From Megamonas sp. UBA1796 (GTDB lineage: Bacteria; Bacillota; Negativicutes; Selenomonadales; Selenomonadaceae): a DNA stretch of 22,511 nucleotides. The position numbers and the translations under genes were made by a program. This document shows positions 1-7,051 of the stretch, in pieces (the stretch's first letter is position 1; each line of letters opens with the position of its first letter). The stretch spans positions 1 through 22,511 of the forward strand of contig DCFU01000013.1 of assembly GCA_002319795.1 (NCBI GenBank), given 5' to 3'. The notes beneath the pieces are model-generated. The model saw only the letters and a program-made list of their open reading frames with translations. It did not search any database and was not told the origin of the DNA.

Positions 1-880
1 AAGCACAAAACTATTTACAGACCCATGCCTTAGTCTGATTTGTCAGCTTATCAAAAATGAAATAGACACCGTAGCCATGGAGGATCCCGGGTTCTCCGCT
101 GCTTATGCAGCTTTTACCAACCACGGTTTTCATGTCCCGCTCGTTCCGGTAAATTATCACGGCCTCAATGTTAAAGCCTTACGGAACACCACTGCGCATG
201 CTGTATATGTGACACCCTCACATCAGTTTCCGACGGGAAGAACTATGTCGATAACCCGAAGAGTACAGCTTATTGATTGGGCCTATGAACGGAATGCTCT
301 GATTATTGAAGATGACTATAACTGTCATCTTCGCTATGATGTAAAACCAGCACCGGCTTTACAGGGACTAGCACCAGATAAAGTGATTTACATGGGCAGC
401 TTTTCCAAAATCCTTTCTCCCTCCTTAAGGATTGCTTATATGGTATTGCCGCAAAACTTAGCATTATCCTTACAGCAAAAAAGCGAAAATTTTTCTTGTT
501 CTGTACCATTCATCATGCAAAAACCACTGGAGCTCTTCCTACAGGAAAATCTTTTTGAAAGTCATTTGCGAAAAACACTTCGTCAGTTTAAGAAAAAAAG
601 AGATATTTTATTACACGCACTACAAAAGCACTTTGGTGAAACCATTACAATATCTGGAGAAAATGCCGGCATTCATGTTTTACTGGATTTAAAAAAAAAC
701 ATATCTTCAACAATTTTGATTGACAAGGCACTTAGGGCGGGCATATATCTTTCCAGCAATAATATCTGGGTAGAATCTCCGCCCAGTAAAATGGGGCGTG
801 TTCTCTTGGGCTATGGAGGCATAAAAGATGAAGATATCGATCCGGCTATCAGTCTATTGCGCCAAATATGGCTTCATTGA
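1..880 (+). CDS. MocR-type GntR regulator, PLP-aminotransferase domain (5' end outside window)
   Basis: The frame is open from the first bases of the window, so the ATG at 77 is internal and the N-terminal winged-helix part lies outside. What remains is the C-terminal fold-type I aminotransferase-like domain of a MocR/PdxR-type transcription factor. Visible marks are AMEDPGF near the window start, the PLP-contact stretch IIEDDYN, and the Schiff-base lysine in GSFSKILSPSLRIAY (Lys codon at 407-409). In this family the domain binds PLP or an amino-compound adduct and controls DNA binding, often of vitamin B6, amino-acid or transport genes. Its target is not visible here. It converges on the minus-strand gene that ends at 1260. 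A free-standing aminotransferase is possible because the DNA-binding part is not seen. Confidence 0.85.
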   Translation, partial: STKLFTDPCLSLICQLIKNEIDTVAMEDPGFSAAYAAFTNHGFHVPLVPVNYHGLNVKALRNTTAHAVYVTPSHQFPTGRTMSITRRVQLIDWAYERNALIIEDDYNCHLRYDVKPAPALQGLAPDKVIYMGSFSKILSPSLRIAYMVLPQNLALSLQQKSENFSCSVPFIMQKPLELFLQENLFESHLRKTLRQFKKKRDILLHALQKHFGETITISGENAGIHVLLDLKKNISSTILIDKALRAGIYLSSNNIWVESPPSKMGRVLLGYGGIKDEDIDPAISLLRQIWLH

Positions 881-912
881 GTTGAGTTGGTTTATCAGCT
901 TGGTCATACAAT

Positions 913-1071
913 TTAGGATTTATGAAAAAATATAAGATTGAATACGATGTTTCTATATTTTTTGCGTAGGTACTCTATCAAACTATACGTGTCATTTGAC
1001 AGTTCAATAAGCTGAGTAATTTCTTCGTGCCTTTTGGTTATATCATCATTGCCAATGATGCAAAATATTCT
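913..1071 (-). pseudogene. possible decayed coding remnant, family unknown
   Basis: The stretch 881-1172 holds no intact gene. On the minus strand one frame stays open for about 53 codons to a TAA at 913-915 and reads like real protein, with a helical charged segment (ITKRHEEITQLIELSNDTY, then EYLRKKYRN). It has no start codon with a ribosome binding site. A neighbouring frame just upstream (KTLAEEYFASLA) could be its continuation after a frameshift. I do not recognise the family; this may be chance. Confidence 0.25.
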
Positions 1072-1172
1072 TCAGCCAATGTTTTATTCCGTCCCTATTG
1101 ATAGAAGGAAGCTATACTACGAAGTTGCTTACACTATTTTCACTATCAAGTTACGACCTGCGCTGAGTAAAT

Positions 1173-1212
1173 AATTCCGGGGAGAACAGGATTTACTGTT
1201 CTCCCCGGAATT
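1173..1212. terminator. bidirectional intrinsic terminator candidate
   Basis: A perfect 17-bp stem (AATTCCGGGGAGAACAG and its complement) surrounds a 6-nt loop. It lies between the convergent MocR-type gene and the DJ-1/PfpI gene. There is no long T run on either side, but AT pairs at the stem base and the position after both stop codons fit a shared terminator. Confidence 0.7.
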
Positions 1213-1259
1213 ACAAACCATTTATATAGGCTTGGGTTTCAGGAGCATAGCCAATCTCT

Positions 1260-2096
1260 CTAGAATAATGATTCAATAGCCCCTGCTGGACATAGTTTGG
1301 CACATGGACCTATACCGACACAACGCGCAGGCTGAATCATAAATTTGTTTTCACCTTCTACAACCGCACCAAATGGGCAAACCTTCATACATTTACCACA
1401 TTTGATACATTTATCAGTAATTGTTCGATACACAGGTAGTCCGGATAAACGTCTTTGTACGCTTTTCCAAGCATCGCCATATTCCAATATTTCACCAGCT
1501 TTGAAAAAAGCATCACGCCCACCTGTTTTAGAGATGATATGCATTGCTGCATCGTACCCAGCTGTAACTCCGGCTGCCGTGATAATTCGACCATTGTCAA
1601 TAAAACGCGCATCTTTTTTCAGTGTTATTGTTGGATCAATAGCTAATAAAGCATCAAAAGCAAGATGATGTGTTGTAGCCAATGATTCTTTAAGCAATCC
1701 AGCTTTTGCAAGTAATAAAGCGCCGCTACATACAGAGAAGGTAATCTCTGTATTTTCACTCTGATTTTTAAGCCAGGCAATTACATTTGTATTAGATAAC
1801 AGTGCTTCTGTTATTCGACCGCCAGGGACAACTAATATATCAATTGCGGGACAATCGTTAAAATCATATTCAGCTTTAAACACGAATCCTCCCGCACTAA
1901 CATGTATATCTTTCTTAGTTTCGCTGACGGTAAAAACGTCATACATGGTATGTGGTGTCTTATACAGCGTGGTTTGTTTTTCAGGATATCCGGAATCTAC
2001 AGCAGTAAATACATCATAAGGTCCAATGAAATCGGTTGGCTCAACACCATCAAACAAAAATATACCTACTTTCAAGAATACTTCATTGTTATCCAT
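1260..2096 (-). CDS. DJ-1/PfpI-family protein fused to a C-terminal ferredoxin domain
   Basis: Residues 1-205 form a DJ-1/PfpI (class I glutamine-amidotransferase-like) domain. The nucleophile-elbow cysteine is Cys123 in FSVCSGALLLAKAGL, preceded by DILVVPGGR. The subgroup that starts with a DGVEPTDFIGPYDVF-type stretch includes isonitrile hydratase-like and AraC-sensor-like proteins. Residues 226-278 are a bacterial ferredoxin-like domain. Its first motif is complete (Cys230, 233, 236, 240). The second has Cys259, 265 and 269 but Ile262 where the second cysteine should be, so one cluster may be [3Fe-4S] or absent. The start at 2096 (MDNNEVF) is preferred. A longer start at 2132 is in frame, but neither has a strong ribosome binding site. 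No signal peptide is seen, so it should be cytoplasmic; its substrate is unknown. Confidence 0.85.
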   Translation of the reverse strand: MDNNEVFLKVGIFLFDGVEPTDFIGPYDVFTAVDSGYPEKQTTLYKTPHTMYDVFTVSETKKDIHVSAGGFVFKAEYDFNDCPAIDILVVPGGRITEALLSNTNVIAWLKNQSENTEITFSVCSGALLLAKAGLLKESLATTHHLAFDALLAIDPTITLKKDARFIDNGRIITAAGVTAGYDAAMHIISKTGGRDAFFKAGEILEYGDAWKSVQRRLSGLPVYRTITDKCIKCGKCMKVCPFGAVVEGENKFMIQPARCVGIGPCAKLCPAGAIESLF

Positions 2097-2132
2097 AACT
2101 TCTAGCCCCCAATTTTTATTATCTGTGCACAT

Positions 2133-2162
2133 GATAGTTATTATTAAAACATGTAAACTATC
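2133..2162. promoter_or_regulatory. inverted repeat upstream of the DJ-1/PfpI gene
   Basis: Seven-base arms GATAGTT and AACTATC are separated by 16 bases, just upstream of the minus-strand DJ-1/PfpI gene. The position fits an operator, but nothing links it to a particular regulator. Confidence 0.25.
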
Positions 2163-2238
2163 TTTCGTAAAAGGGCCAGATTTGAAAAAAAAAAGAGGCC
2201 AGTCTTGGTCGTTTAGGACGCTATATTGTGCGATTTAT

Positions 2239-2267
2239 TTGAAATTAGAGGAGCACAGTCTTATAAT
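2239..2267 (+). promoter_or_regulatory. sigma-A promoter of ncRNA copy 1
   Basis: A -35 box TTGAAA (2239-2244) and a perfect -10 box TATAAT (2262-2267) are separated by exactly 17 bases. The same boxes and spacing recur in copy 2. The predicted start is near 2274. Confidence 0.85.
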
Positions 2268-2273
2268 ATATAG

Positions 2274-2535
2274 AAATATAAATGCTTTTGCACAATTGGC
2301 CAAAGCAAGGACTTTGGGCTCTATTGTGTTTAGGGAGAGAATTAGCCGATGCATTTGCAGTAGGCAATTGTCGGGGGGCGAGGAAATGCAGGACCATCAA
2401 TACGAAAGAAGTGACGGAAGGATGCATGCTGGACAAAGCAGGGAAACAGCTGGGATAAGAGAATTTCGCACAGGAACAGAGCTTTATTAGGCGACGAAAC
2501 AAGCTGGACGTACTTGTTTTCGTCGCCTGTTTTTG
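2274..2535 (+). ncRNA. structured non-coding RNA, copy 1, family unknown
   Basis: The predicted transcript is about 260 nt, from the promoter above to an intrinsic terminator, with no conserved reading frame between the copies. Bases near the 5' end (2278-2288, ATAAATGCTTT) can pair with AGAGCTTTAT just before the terminator (2478-2487), closing the whole RNA. The same 5' bases can instead form a local hairpin, GCTTTTG (2284-2290) with CAAAGC (2301-2306). Both options exist in copy 2. The 3' half is rich in GGA motifs. It may be a free small RNA (paired 6S RNAs are common in Bacillota) or a cis leader with an attenuator for the gene at 2596. I could not match it to tmRNA, SRP RNA, RNase P RNA, T-box or a riboswitch I know. 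Confidence 0.7.
2489..2535 (+). terminator. intrinsic terminator of ncRNA copy 1
   Basis: GGCGACGAAACAAG (2490-2503) pairs with CTTGTTTTCGTCGCC (2513-2527) with one bulged base and is followed by TGTTTTTG. The design matches copy 2 despite base changes in the stem. Confidence 0.9.
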
Positions 2536-2595
2536 TAGTAATGTGAAAAGATAATCAGCCGTTTGTTTGGTTTACACGGCTGCAAGGAGAAGCGT

Positions 2596-3414
2596 ATGAA
2601 TTACTATATTAAATATCCGTTCCCCAACAATAATGTAACCGAGCTATGGTCTGTTGCCCGGCTCCCTTTTGCGCCAACGGACTGGCGCCGGGATATGAAA
2701 AAAGATTTAAAAGAAGCCATCCGGAACATGTGCCCCAAAGCAGAAAACATACTATATGGCCACTATAATTCCCCAGATCAGGCTGTTTGTGATATCGACA
2801 ATATTCTTTTTTACAATGTGGGAACCGGTGTTTTTCAACAGGTCTGTCAGAATGGATTTTTCATTGAACGGAGCTATGAAAAGGTGGCTGCATCCGAAGA
2901 ACAGCAGGAAGAATATACGCATTATCAAGAATATGCATGGGTCGATAAAATACAAAAATCCCGGTATTGGCAGGAAAAGCGTGTACTTGCTTCCTGGAAG
3001 GACATAGTTTTAGAAAAAATGCCGACGAAACCGCACGAATATTGGTGGACTATGAAAGAAAACCGCATGCTGGTCGATGCTTTGGCTTATAATGGGCAGT
3101 ATGGTATTGAACTTATGCTACATATTCCCCTGGGGCACAGTTGGAATTTCGCCGGACTTATAAAGCCCATGCTGGATGGTATTATTGCGTCTTTGCATTT
3201 TTATTAAGGCGAGCAGCTGCCTGAAGTATCGTAGAGATTAGCTGCGGTACTGGGAAGCCGCGACCTGGTACATCCTTTTGGCAAGTTCGTGCAGTGGAAT
3301 CCGGTGGATGAGCAATGTGTATTCATAAAATTGCTTCAAGGAACAGCTACGGACAATCAGATTAAAATCGATGGCATGGTGTTTGCAGTTGAAGCGGCAG
3401 CACGTAAAGAGTAG
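2596..3414 (+). pseudogene. hypothetical protein gene interrupted by two in-frame stops
   Basis: The start at 2596 (MNYYIKYPF) follows AAGGAG with 6-base spacing; an in-frame ATG at 2563 lacks a site. The first stop, TAA at 3205-3207, would give a 203-residue protein. The same frame then reads GEQLPEVS, meets TAG at 3232-3234, and continues as convincing protein (RLAAVLGSRDLVHPFGKF and onward) to TAG at 3412-3414. The ancestral product would be about 272 residues. Visible features are aromatic-rich stretches such as KPHEYWWTMKENR and IPLGHSWNFAGLIKPML, with no signal peptide or obvious membrane segment. I do not recognise the family. It lies about 60 bases past the ncRNA copy 1 terminator on the same strand, as cas13a lies past copy 2. 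A functional truncated protein cannot be excluded. Confidence 0.65.
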
Positions 3415-3431
3415 ATTCTATAGACCAGTGT

Positions 3432-3650
3432 CTACTTTGACCCGATTATCATAATAACCGTCTGTTGGAGCATATAAAACGGCATAGTTGCCGGATCCAA
3501 ATAGGTTAGCCAGGTATTCTTGTAATCAAGAAAAGTCTTCGCCATTCCTACAAAGCACATCAGCCATGTCTAGGTTGTAGTTGCCCATAGAATTGCAAAG
3601 AAGATAGCACCCACGGAAGGGTAAACAAAATATAAAAAAAGTAATAAAAT
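3432..3650 (-). pseudogene. C-terminal remnant of an acyltransferase-3 family membrane protein
   Basis: The minus strand reads SVGAIFFAILWATTT, a TAG at 3570-3572, then TWLMCFVGMAKTFLDYKN, then DPATMPFYMLQQTVIMIIG and a TAG at 3432-3434. The pattern of a hydrophobic helix followed by a small-residue-PFY-L-Q/H-Q-V segment is typical of the last two helices of Acyl_transf_3 proteins (O-acetylation of envelope sugars). No 5' part, start codon or ribosome binding site is present, and the internal stop replaces what was probably a sense codon. It converges on the broken gene at 2596-3414. It is not expected to be functional. Confidence 0.5.
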
Positions 3651-3663
3651 ACGACATTTTATA

Positions 3664-3692
3664 TTTACAATACTGACTTTTTCGGGTAGACT
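3664..3692 (+). promoter_or_regulatory. promoter of the XRE regulator
   Basis: TTTACA (3664-3669) and TAGACT (3687-3692) are 17 bases apart and end 11 bases before the AGGAGG of the next gene. That gives a very short leader. Confidence 0.45.
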
Positions 3693-3715
3693 AAATGTTG
3701 GAGAGGAGGGTTACT

Positions 3716-4030
3716 ATGCATGAAAGACTAAAGAAAATTAGAAAAAATCTGCGCTTGACGCAGGAGTTTGTTGCTAAGCAGATGGGGATGTCCCGTACTA
3801 CTATTGTGGCTATCGAATCTGGCAACCGTGATGTTACAGCAGCGGAGTTGGCTGCTTTTTCAGATTTGTATGGCGTACCTATGGAAGAACTGATACATGG
3901 AAATGTGACGAATGAAGGTAAGGCAGTCATGTTTGCCAGGACGTTTTCGGAGTTATCGGATATGGATCAGGCTGAAATCATCAGCCTGATGCGGTTCAAA
4001 AAACGCTATAAGGAGAGTCTGCATGCCTGA
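3716..4030 (+). CDS. XRE-family helix-turn-helix regulator
   Basis: This 104-residue protein has a Cro/CI-type helix-turn-helix at about residues 5-60. The two core helices lie in LTQEFVAKQMGMSRTTIVAIESG, followed by PMEELIHG, the usual end of the domain. The C-terminal 40 residues (FSELSDMDQAEIISLMRF) form a helical tail that may mediate oligomerisation. The start at 3716 follows AGGAGG with 6-base spacing, better than the upstream in-frame ATG at 3695. The stop overlaps a short ORF that starts at 4023, an arrangement seen for antitoxin-like or phage-type regulators with a partner gene. The target is unknown; autoregulation is likely but no clear operator is seen. Confidence 0.85.
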   Translation: MHERLKKIRKNLRLTQEFVAKQMGMSRTTIVAIESGNRDVTAAELAAFSDLYGVPMEELIHGNVTNEGKAVMFARTFSELSDMDQAEIISLMRFKKRYKESLHA

Positions 4031-4175
4031 GAGAATTATTGATCTCTATCAGCCAGGGATGTTACCGGAGGTGTTAGCTGCAAAGGTTTTGTGCTGGTGT
4101 GGTTTTGATGCCGAGTGTCCGCCCGTGCTGGTTGCCCCTTTGCAATCATGCGATAATGCGGGATCGTTTAGATAG
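4023..4175 (+). CDS. short hypothetical protein overlapping the XRE gene, possibly truncated
   Basis: The ORF encodes 50 residues (MPERIIDLYQPGMLPEVLAA, then KVLCWCGFDAECPPVLVAPL) and overlaps the end of the XRE gene by 8 bases, suggesting translational coupling. GGAGAG lies at a suitable distance inside the upstream gene. The beginning looks like real protein, but the last 10 residues (QSCDNAGSFR) do not clearly continue a fold. It may be the start of a longer partner that has been cut off. The following 264 bases up to 4439 hold no recognisable continuation. I do not recognise the family. Confidence 0.4.
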   Translation: MPERIIDLYQPGMLPEVLAAKVLCWCGFDAECPPVLVAPLQSCDNAGSFR

Positions 4176-4439
4176 CATATAATGAAGTTCGCAAAAAAGA
4201 ATAGGAAAAACTATCGTTAGCTCCGAAAAAAATAAGTGACCAAACAAACCAAAAGGAGTTGAAAACGGATGGTTTTTCCCAGTCTAATGTACCTTTGGCG
4301 AAAATGTTGTTACAATTTATGTATGTTTTTGAAGATAGATGATACCTGTGATATGGGCTTCAGCTAAAAGTGGTAAATGGTTTTCGATAAACTAGTGCGT
4401 GTAAGATTTCGAAAATAATCGATCAGTAAAGGTGAAAAT

Positions 4440-5642
4440 ATGAATTCATATATTGGTGCAAGTGGTACTTTTGAAGTGATGAGAAACTTAAATCTGGATA
4501 AAATTTACAAACTGATTTTATTGAATCAGCCTATTTCAAGAGCTAAACTTGCTACAATCTCAGGCTCAAACAAGGTAACTGTGTCTAATTGTGTAGATTA
4601 TTTATTAAAAAAAGGTATTGTTCGTGGGTTAGGGGCAGTTGGGAGCGGAAAGGGAAGACCGGCTACCTTGCTTAGCATAAATGGTGATTCCGGCGTATTG
4701 GTTGGTATTGAGATGAATATTCCTTTTATACGAGTTGTTGTTACCAGTCTCTCAGGAGTTATGCTGGAAAATATTATTCTTTCGGACATAGAAATCGCTC
4801 CAGAGGTTTTTATACAGCAAATTACGGAAACCATAAATATGTTGAAGGAACAGTATAAGACTTGTAAATTGGGGATTGTAGGGATCGGATGTGCTTTCCC
4901 GAATTATAACCATCAGACTGGCGTAATTGAAAGCATACAAAATATGCCAAAATGGAATAAATTTCCTATTTTACAAGAGATGGAAAAATATATGCTAGGT
5001 ATTCCGCTCTTTATACAATCTACTATACAGGCTGCTACCATGGGGGAAATTCATTTTGGAAAAGCGAGTCCGTTCGAGCAGCTGGTATATATATCCGGTA
5101 CTTGGGGCATCAGTGCCAGTATGTATTCGAATGGTAATCTGGTTTCAGGGCAACATGGCTTTGCTGGGAGAATTGGGCATTTTATTATCGAGGTGAATGG
5201 TCGGCAATGTACATGTGGAAGCAAAGGATGTTTGGAAGAATATGCATCTATTCGTGCGTTGTTTCATAAACTGTACCCAGGACAATCTCAGCATTATAAA
5301 TATATTGAAGAAATTTTAGATAGGGCAAGAAAAAGGGATCCTATAGTTATAGAGTCCCTCCATGAGATAGTGCAGTATTTGGCAATCGGCGTGGTTAATG
5401 TCATTAATGCATTTAATCCTAGTTGCATATGCATTGGTGGAAATCTTGGTTCCATAATAGAGGCTTCTTTAATGTTGGAAGAAATTAAGACAATTGTCTC
5501 TCAGAGCTTACCAAAACGTTATTGGGAATCTTTGAACATTTACTGCTCCAGTCTGGGAGAGCTTGGTGTTGCTTATGGTTGCATCGCTGTTGTAAGAGAT
5601 CAACTGCTTAGCATATTAGGAGATAAGCCGGTAATTAAATAG
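4440..5642 (+). CDS. ROK-family transcriptional repressor (XylR/NagC type)
   Basis: This 400-residue protein has an N-terminal winged helix-turn-helix (about residues 20-80, with QPISRAKLATISGSNKVTVS and wing GSGKGRPATLL). A ROK sugar-kinase-like domain follows. The ROK zinc motif is intact: His247, then Cys257, Cys259 and Cys264 in QCTCGSKGCLEEYAS. The phosphate-binding DxGxT motif is replaced by GIEMN, so it should sense a sugar rather than phosphorylate it. ROK repressors usually control carbohydrate uptake and use. The nearest catabolic genes are the sulfatase operon from 8489, whose control region carries TTAGT...ACTAA-type palindromes like known XylR sites; the link is inference. It is followed by a clear terminator, so it is monocistronic. 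Confidence 0.88.
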   Translation: MNSYIGASGTFEVMRNLNLDKIYKLILLNQPISRAKLATISGSNKVTVSNCVDYLLKKGIVRGLGAVGSGKGRPATLLSINGDSGVLVGIEMNIPFIRVVVTSLSGVMLENIILSDIEIAPEVFIQQITETINMLKEQYKTCKLGIVGIGCAFPNYNHQTGVIESIQNMPKWNKFPILQEMEKYMLGIPLFIQSTIQAATMGEIHFGKASPFEQLVYISGTWGISASMYSNGNLVSGQHGFAGRIGHFIIEVNGRQCTCGSKGCLEEYASIRALFHKLYPGQSQHYKYIEEILDRARKRDPIVIESLHEIVQYLAIGVVNVINAFNPSCICIGGNLGSIIEASLMLEEIKTIVSQSLPKRYWESLNIYCSSLGELGVAYGCIAVVRDQLLSILGDKPVIK

Positions 5643-5717
5643 AGACATGAATTGTATTATTATGCTTACCAAGGATAACATAAAAGAAATTTTCTTGTTT
5701 AGTTTTTTACAGAAAAG

Positions 5718-5751
5718 GCTCAAGTACTAAAACGCTACTTGAGCTTTTTTT
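5718..5751 (+). terminator. intrinsic terminator after the ROK gene
   Basis: GCTCAAGTA (5718-5726) pairs with TACTTGAGC (5736-5744) and is followed by seven T. Confidence 0.9.
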
Positions 5752-6058
5752 GTGCAGAACTTCCAACGAAGCAAGTTTGTGCTTATGGGTGAAAATCGCA
5801 TTTCGGTAAATATCATAAGAGATCAGATAATGAATCTCAGTGCATTCCTCAAATGAGGGGCGTTAAGCGAAAAGATAAAATACTTGTCGAGAAAATAGGG
5901 TGAACGAAGATACGGTCTGCAACATTCATTGCGTTCTGCTGCATCTTTAAAAGAGACATCGACTAGCGAGGAATAAAGAACGAGGCACGTATTGTGCATA
6001 TGGATGAAGGCAATGGCAGAAGCAAAGAACTGTCCGGATTGGATAATAAAAACATTTA
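5752..6058. other. intergenic stretch with no supported gene
   Basis: Between the ROK terminator and the TetR promoter I see no gene with a start, ribosome binding site and recognisable product. Short frames on both strands are open (one of about 85 codons on the minus strand), but their translations do not resemble a family. Decayed coding sequence is possible. Confidence 0.4.
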
Positions 6059-6087
6059 TTTACTATACCGTCTGGACGGTATATAAT
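6059..6087 (+). promoter_or_regulatory. promoter of the TetR-SMR operon
   Basis: TTTACT (6059-6064) and TATAAT (6082-6087) are separated by 17 bases. The spacer is filled by the operator palindrome at 6064-6083. Confidence 0.8.
6064..6083. promoter_or_regulatory. TetR operator palindrome
   Basis: A perfect inverted repeat, TATACCGTC and GACGGTATA around a 2-base centre, lies exactly between the -35 and -10 boxes. Bound repressor would block RNA polymerase. Autorepression by the TetR protein encoded just downstream is the simplest reading. Confidence 0.8.
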
Positions 6088-6121
6088 ATATTGTACTATT
6101 AACTAATTCGGAGGTCTTTTT

Positions 6122-6682
6122 ATGAAGAATAAACTTGAAGATGTCAAAAGTGATATGAGACAAAAAATATTACGAGCCACCGCACGGGTTATTAATTCCA
6201 AAGGGGTCCTAGCTTTAACACTGGAAAGCGTTGCAAAAGAAGCAAAGATAAGTAAAGGCGGATTACTATATCACTTTGGCAGTAAAGATGAATTAATGCA
6301 ATGTATGAATGATTTTTTTATGCAGAAGTTTATTAATAACGTAGAACATGTTGCAAATGCAGATCCGTGCAATTTTGGTAAATGGACAAGAGCCTATACG
6401 AACAATACATTCAGCCAATTGGATAATGAATTTGAAATGAATGCCGCTCTCTTAGCTGCGGTTGCAACAAGCCCTGACCTAGTAAAGTCTACGGCTGGCT
6501 ATTTGAAGACACTCCAGGATCGTATTGAAAATGATCAGATGAGTCCAATCGTTTCGACCGTCATCAGACTTGCTGTTGACGGAATGTACTATAATCAGTT
6601 ATTGGGAATGAATTTGGGAAAAGAACTTCGAGAACAGGTATCAGAGTATTTAATCTCATTGACTAGGGAGGAAATAAGATGA
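6122..6682 (+). CDS. TetR/AcrR-family transcriptional repressor
   Basis: The 186-residue protein has the TetR DNA-binding domain at about residues 10-58. The helix-turn-helix is in TLESVAKEAKISKGGLLYHF, followed by the usual GSKDELM. The C-terminal two thirds form the divergent ligand-binding and dimer domain. The start at 6122 follows GGAGG with 7-base spacing. It is the first gene of an operon: its TGA overlaps the ATG of the SMR pump (ATGA). Together with the operator in its promoter this is a typical drug-responsive unit, in which an inducer, perhaps a cationic compound carried by the pump, releases the repressor. The inducer is not known. Confidence 0.93.
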   Translation: MKNKLEDVKSDMRQKILRATARVINSKGVLALTLESVAKEAKISKGGLLYHFGSKDELMQCMNDFFMQKFINNVEHVANADPCNFGKWTRAYTNNTFSQLDNEFEMNAALLAAVATSPDLVKSTAGYLKTLQDRIENDQMSPIVSTVIRLAVDGMYYNQLLGMNLGKELREQVSEYLISLTREEIR

Positions 6683-7005
6683 AGGGATATGTACTTCTCT
6701 GTATAGCAATTGCCTGCGAGGTGTTTTCAACATCCATGATGAAAGCATCATTCGGTTTTTCCAAACTCGTGCCTAGTCTTGCTTTTGTCATAGGAATGGG
6801 TGGATCATTTTATACGCTTTCCCAATCTTTGACACTTATTCCACTCAACATTGCCTATGCTATCTGGTCGGGATTTGGGACGATTCTAACAGCTTTCATA
6901 GCTATTCTGATTTGGAAAGAACCTGTCAACAATTATACTTTCATCGGGATAGCTTTCATCATTATCGGCGTAATTATACTGAATTTAAAAAGTCCAGTAC
7001 ATTAA
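6679..7005 (+). CDS. SMR-family small multidrug efflux protein
   Basis: At 108 residues with four predicted membrane helices it has the usual SMR (EmrE/QacE/SugE superfamily) size. The essential membrane glutamate is Glu14 in IACEVFSTSMMKASFGF, and the conserved IAYAIWSGFGT stretch of helix 3 is present. SMR proteins work as antiparallel dimers that exchange protons for cationic drugs or, in the Gdx branch, guanidinium. The motif around Glu14 and the TetR partner favour the drug-exporter branch, but no guanidine riboswitch or other test separates the two here. Its ATG overlaps the TetR stop by four bases, so translation is coupled. Confidence 0.93.
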   Translation: MKGYVLLCIAIACEVFSTSMMKASFGFSKLVPSLAFVIGMGGSFYTLSQSLTLIPLNIAYAIWSGFGTILTAFIAILIWKEPVNNYTFIGIAFIIIGVIILNLKSPVH

Positions 7006-7051
7006 TATATAAGGATATGTGTTTTCTACTTTTGGGGTTTATACTGTTATG

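Larger units (their letters stand above)
2211..2552 (+). repeat. ncRNA block copy 1 (paralogue at 17252-17595)
   Basis: This stretch of about 340 bp is clearly related to 17252-17595. Similarity begins at GTTTAGGAC, about 28 bp before the -35 box, and stops at GTGAAAAGAT just past the terminator. The 3' half is most alike, for example ATCAATACGAAA, GTGACGGAAGGATGCATGC and AGAGCTTTATTAGGCGACG. The flanks on both sides are unrelated. The duplicated unit is therefore a promoter-RNA-terminator cassette. Confidence 0.9.

Noticed and set aside
2026..2490. 154-codon plus-strand ORF
   Set aside because: It runs from the DJ-1 gene across the ncRNA promoter and body, and the second RNA copy does not preserve the frame.
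2211..2552. Identity of the duplicated block as an insertion sequence, MITE or group II intron
   Set aside because: No terminal inverted repeats, target-site duplication or intron domain V is visible; the ends coincide with promoter and terminator flanks instead.
4269..4367. 32-codon ORF with AAAGGAG upstream, cysteine-containing product
   Set aside because: Short, no recognisable product and no conserved context; a chance ORF is likely. The 264 bases between 4176 and 4439 hold nothing else I can support.
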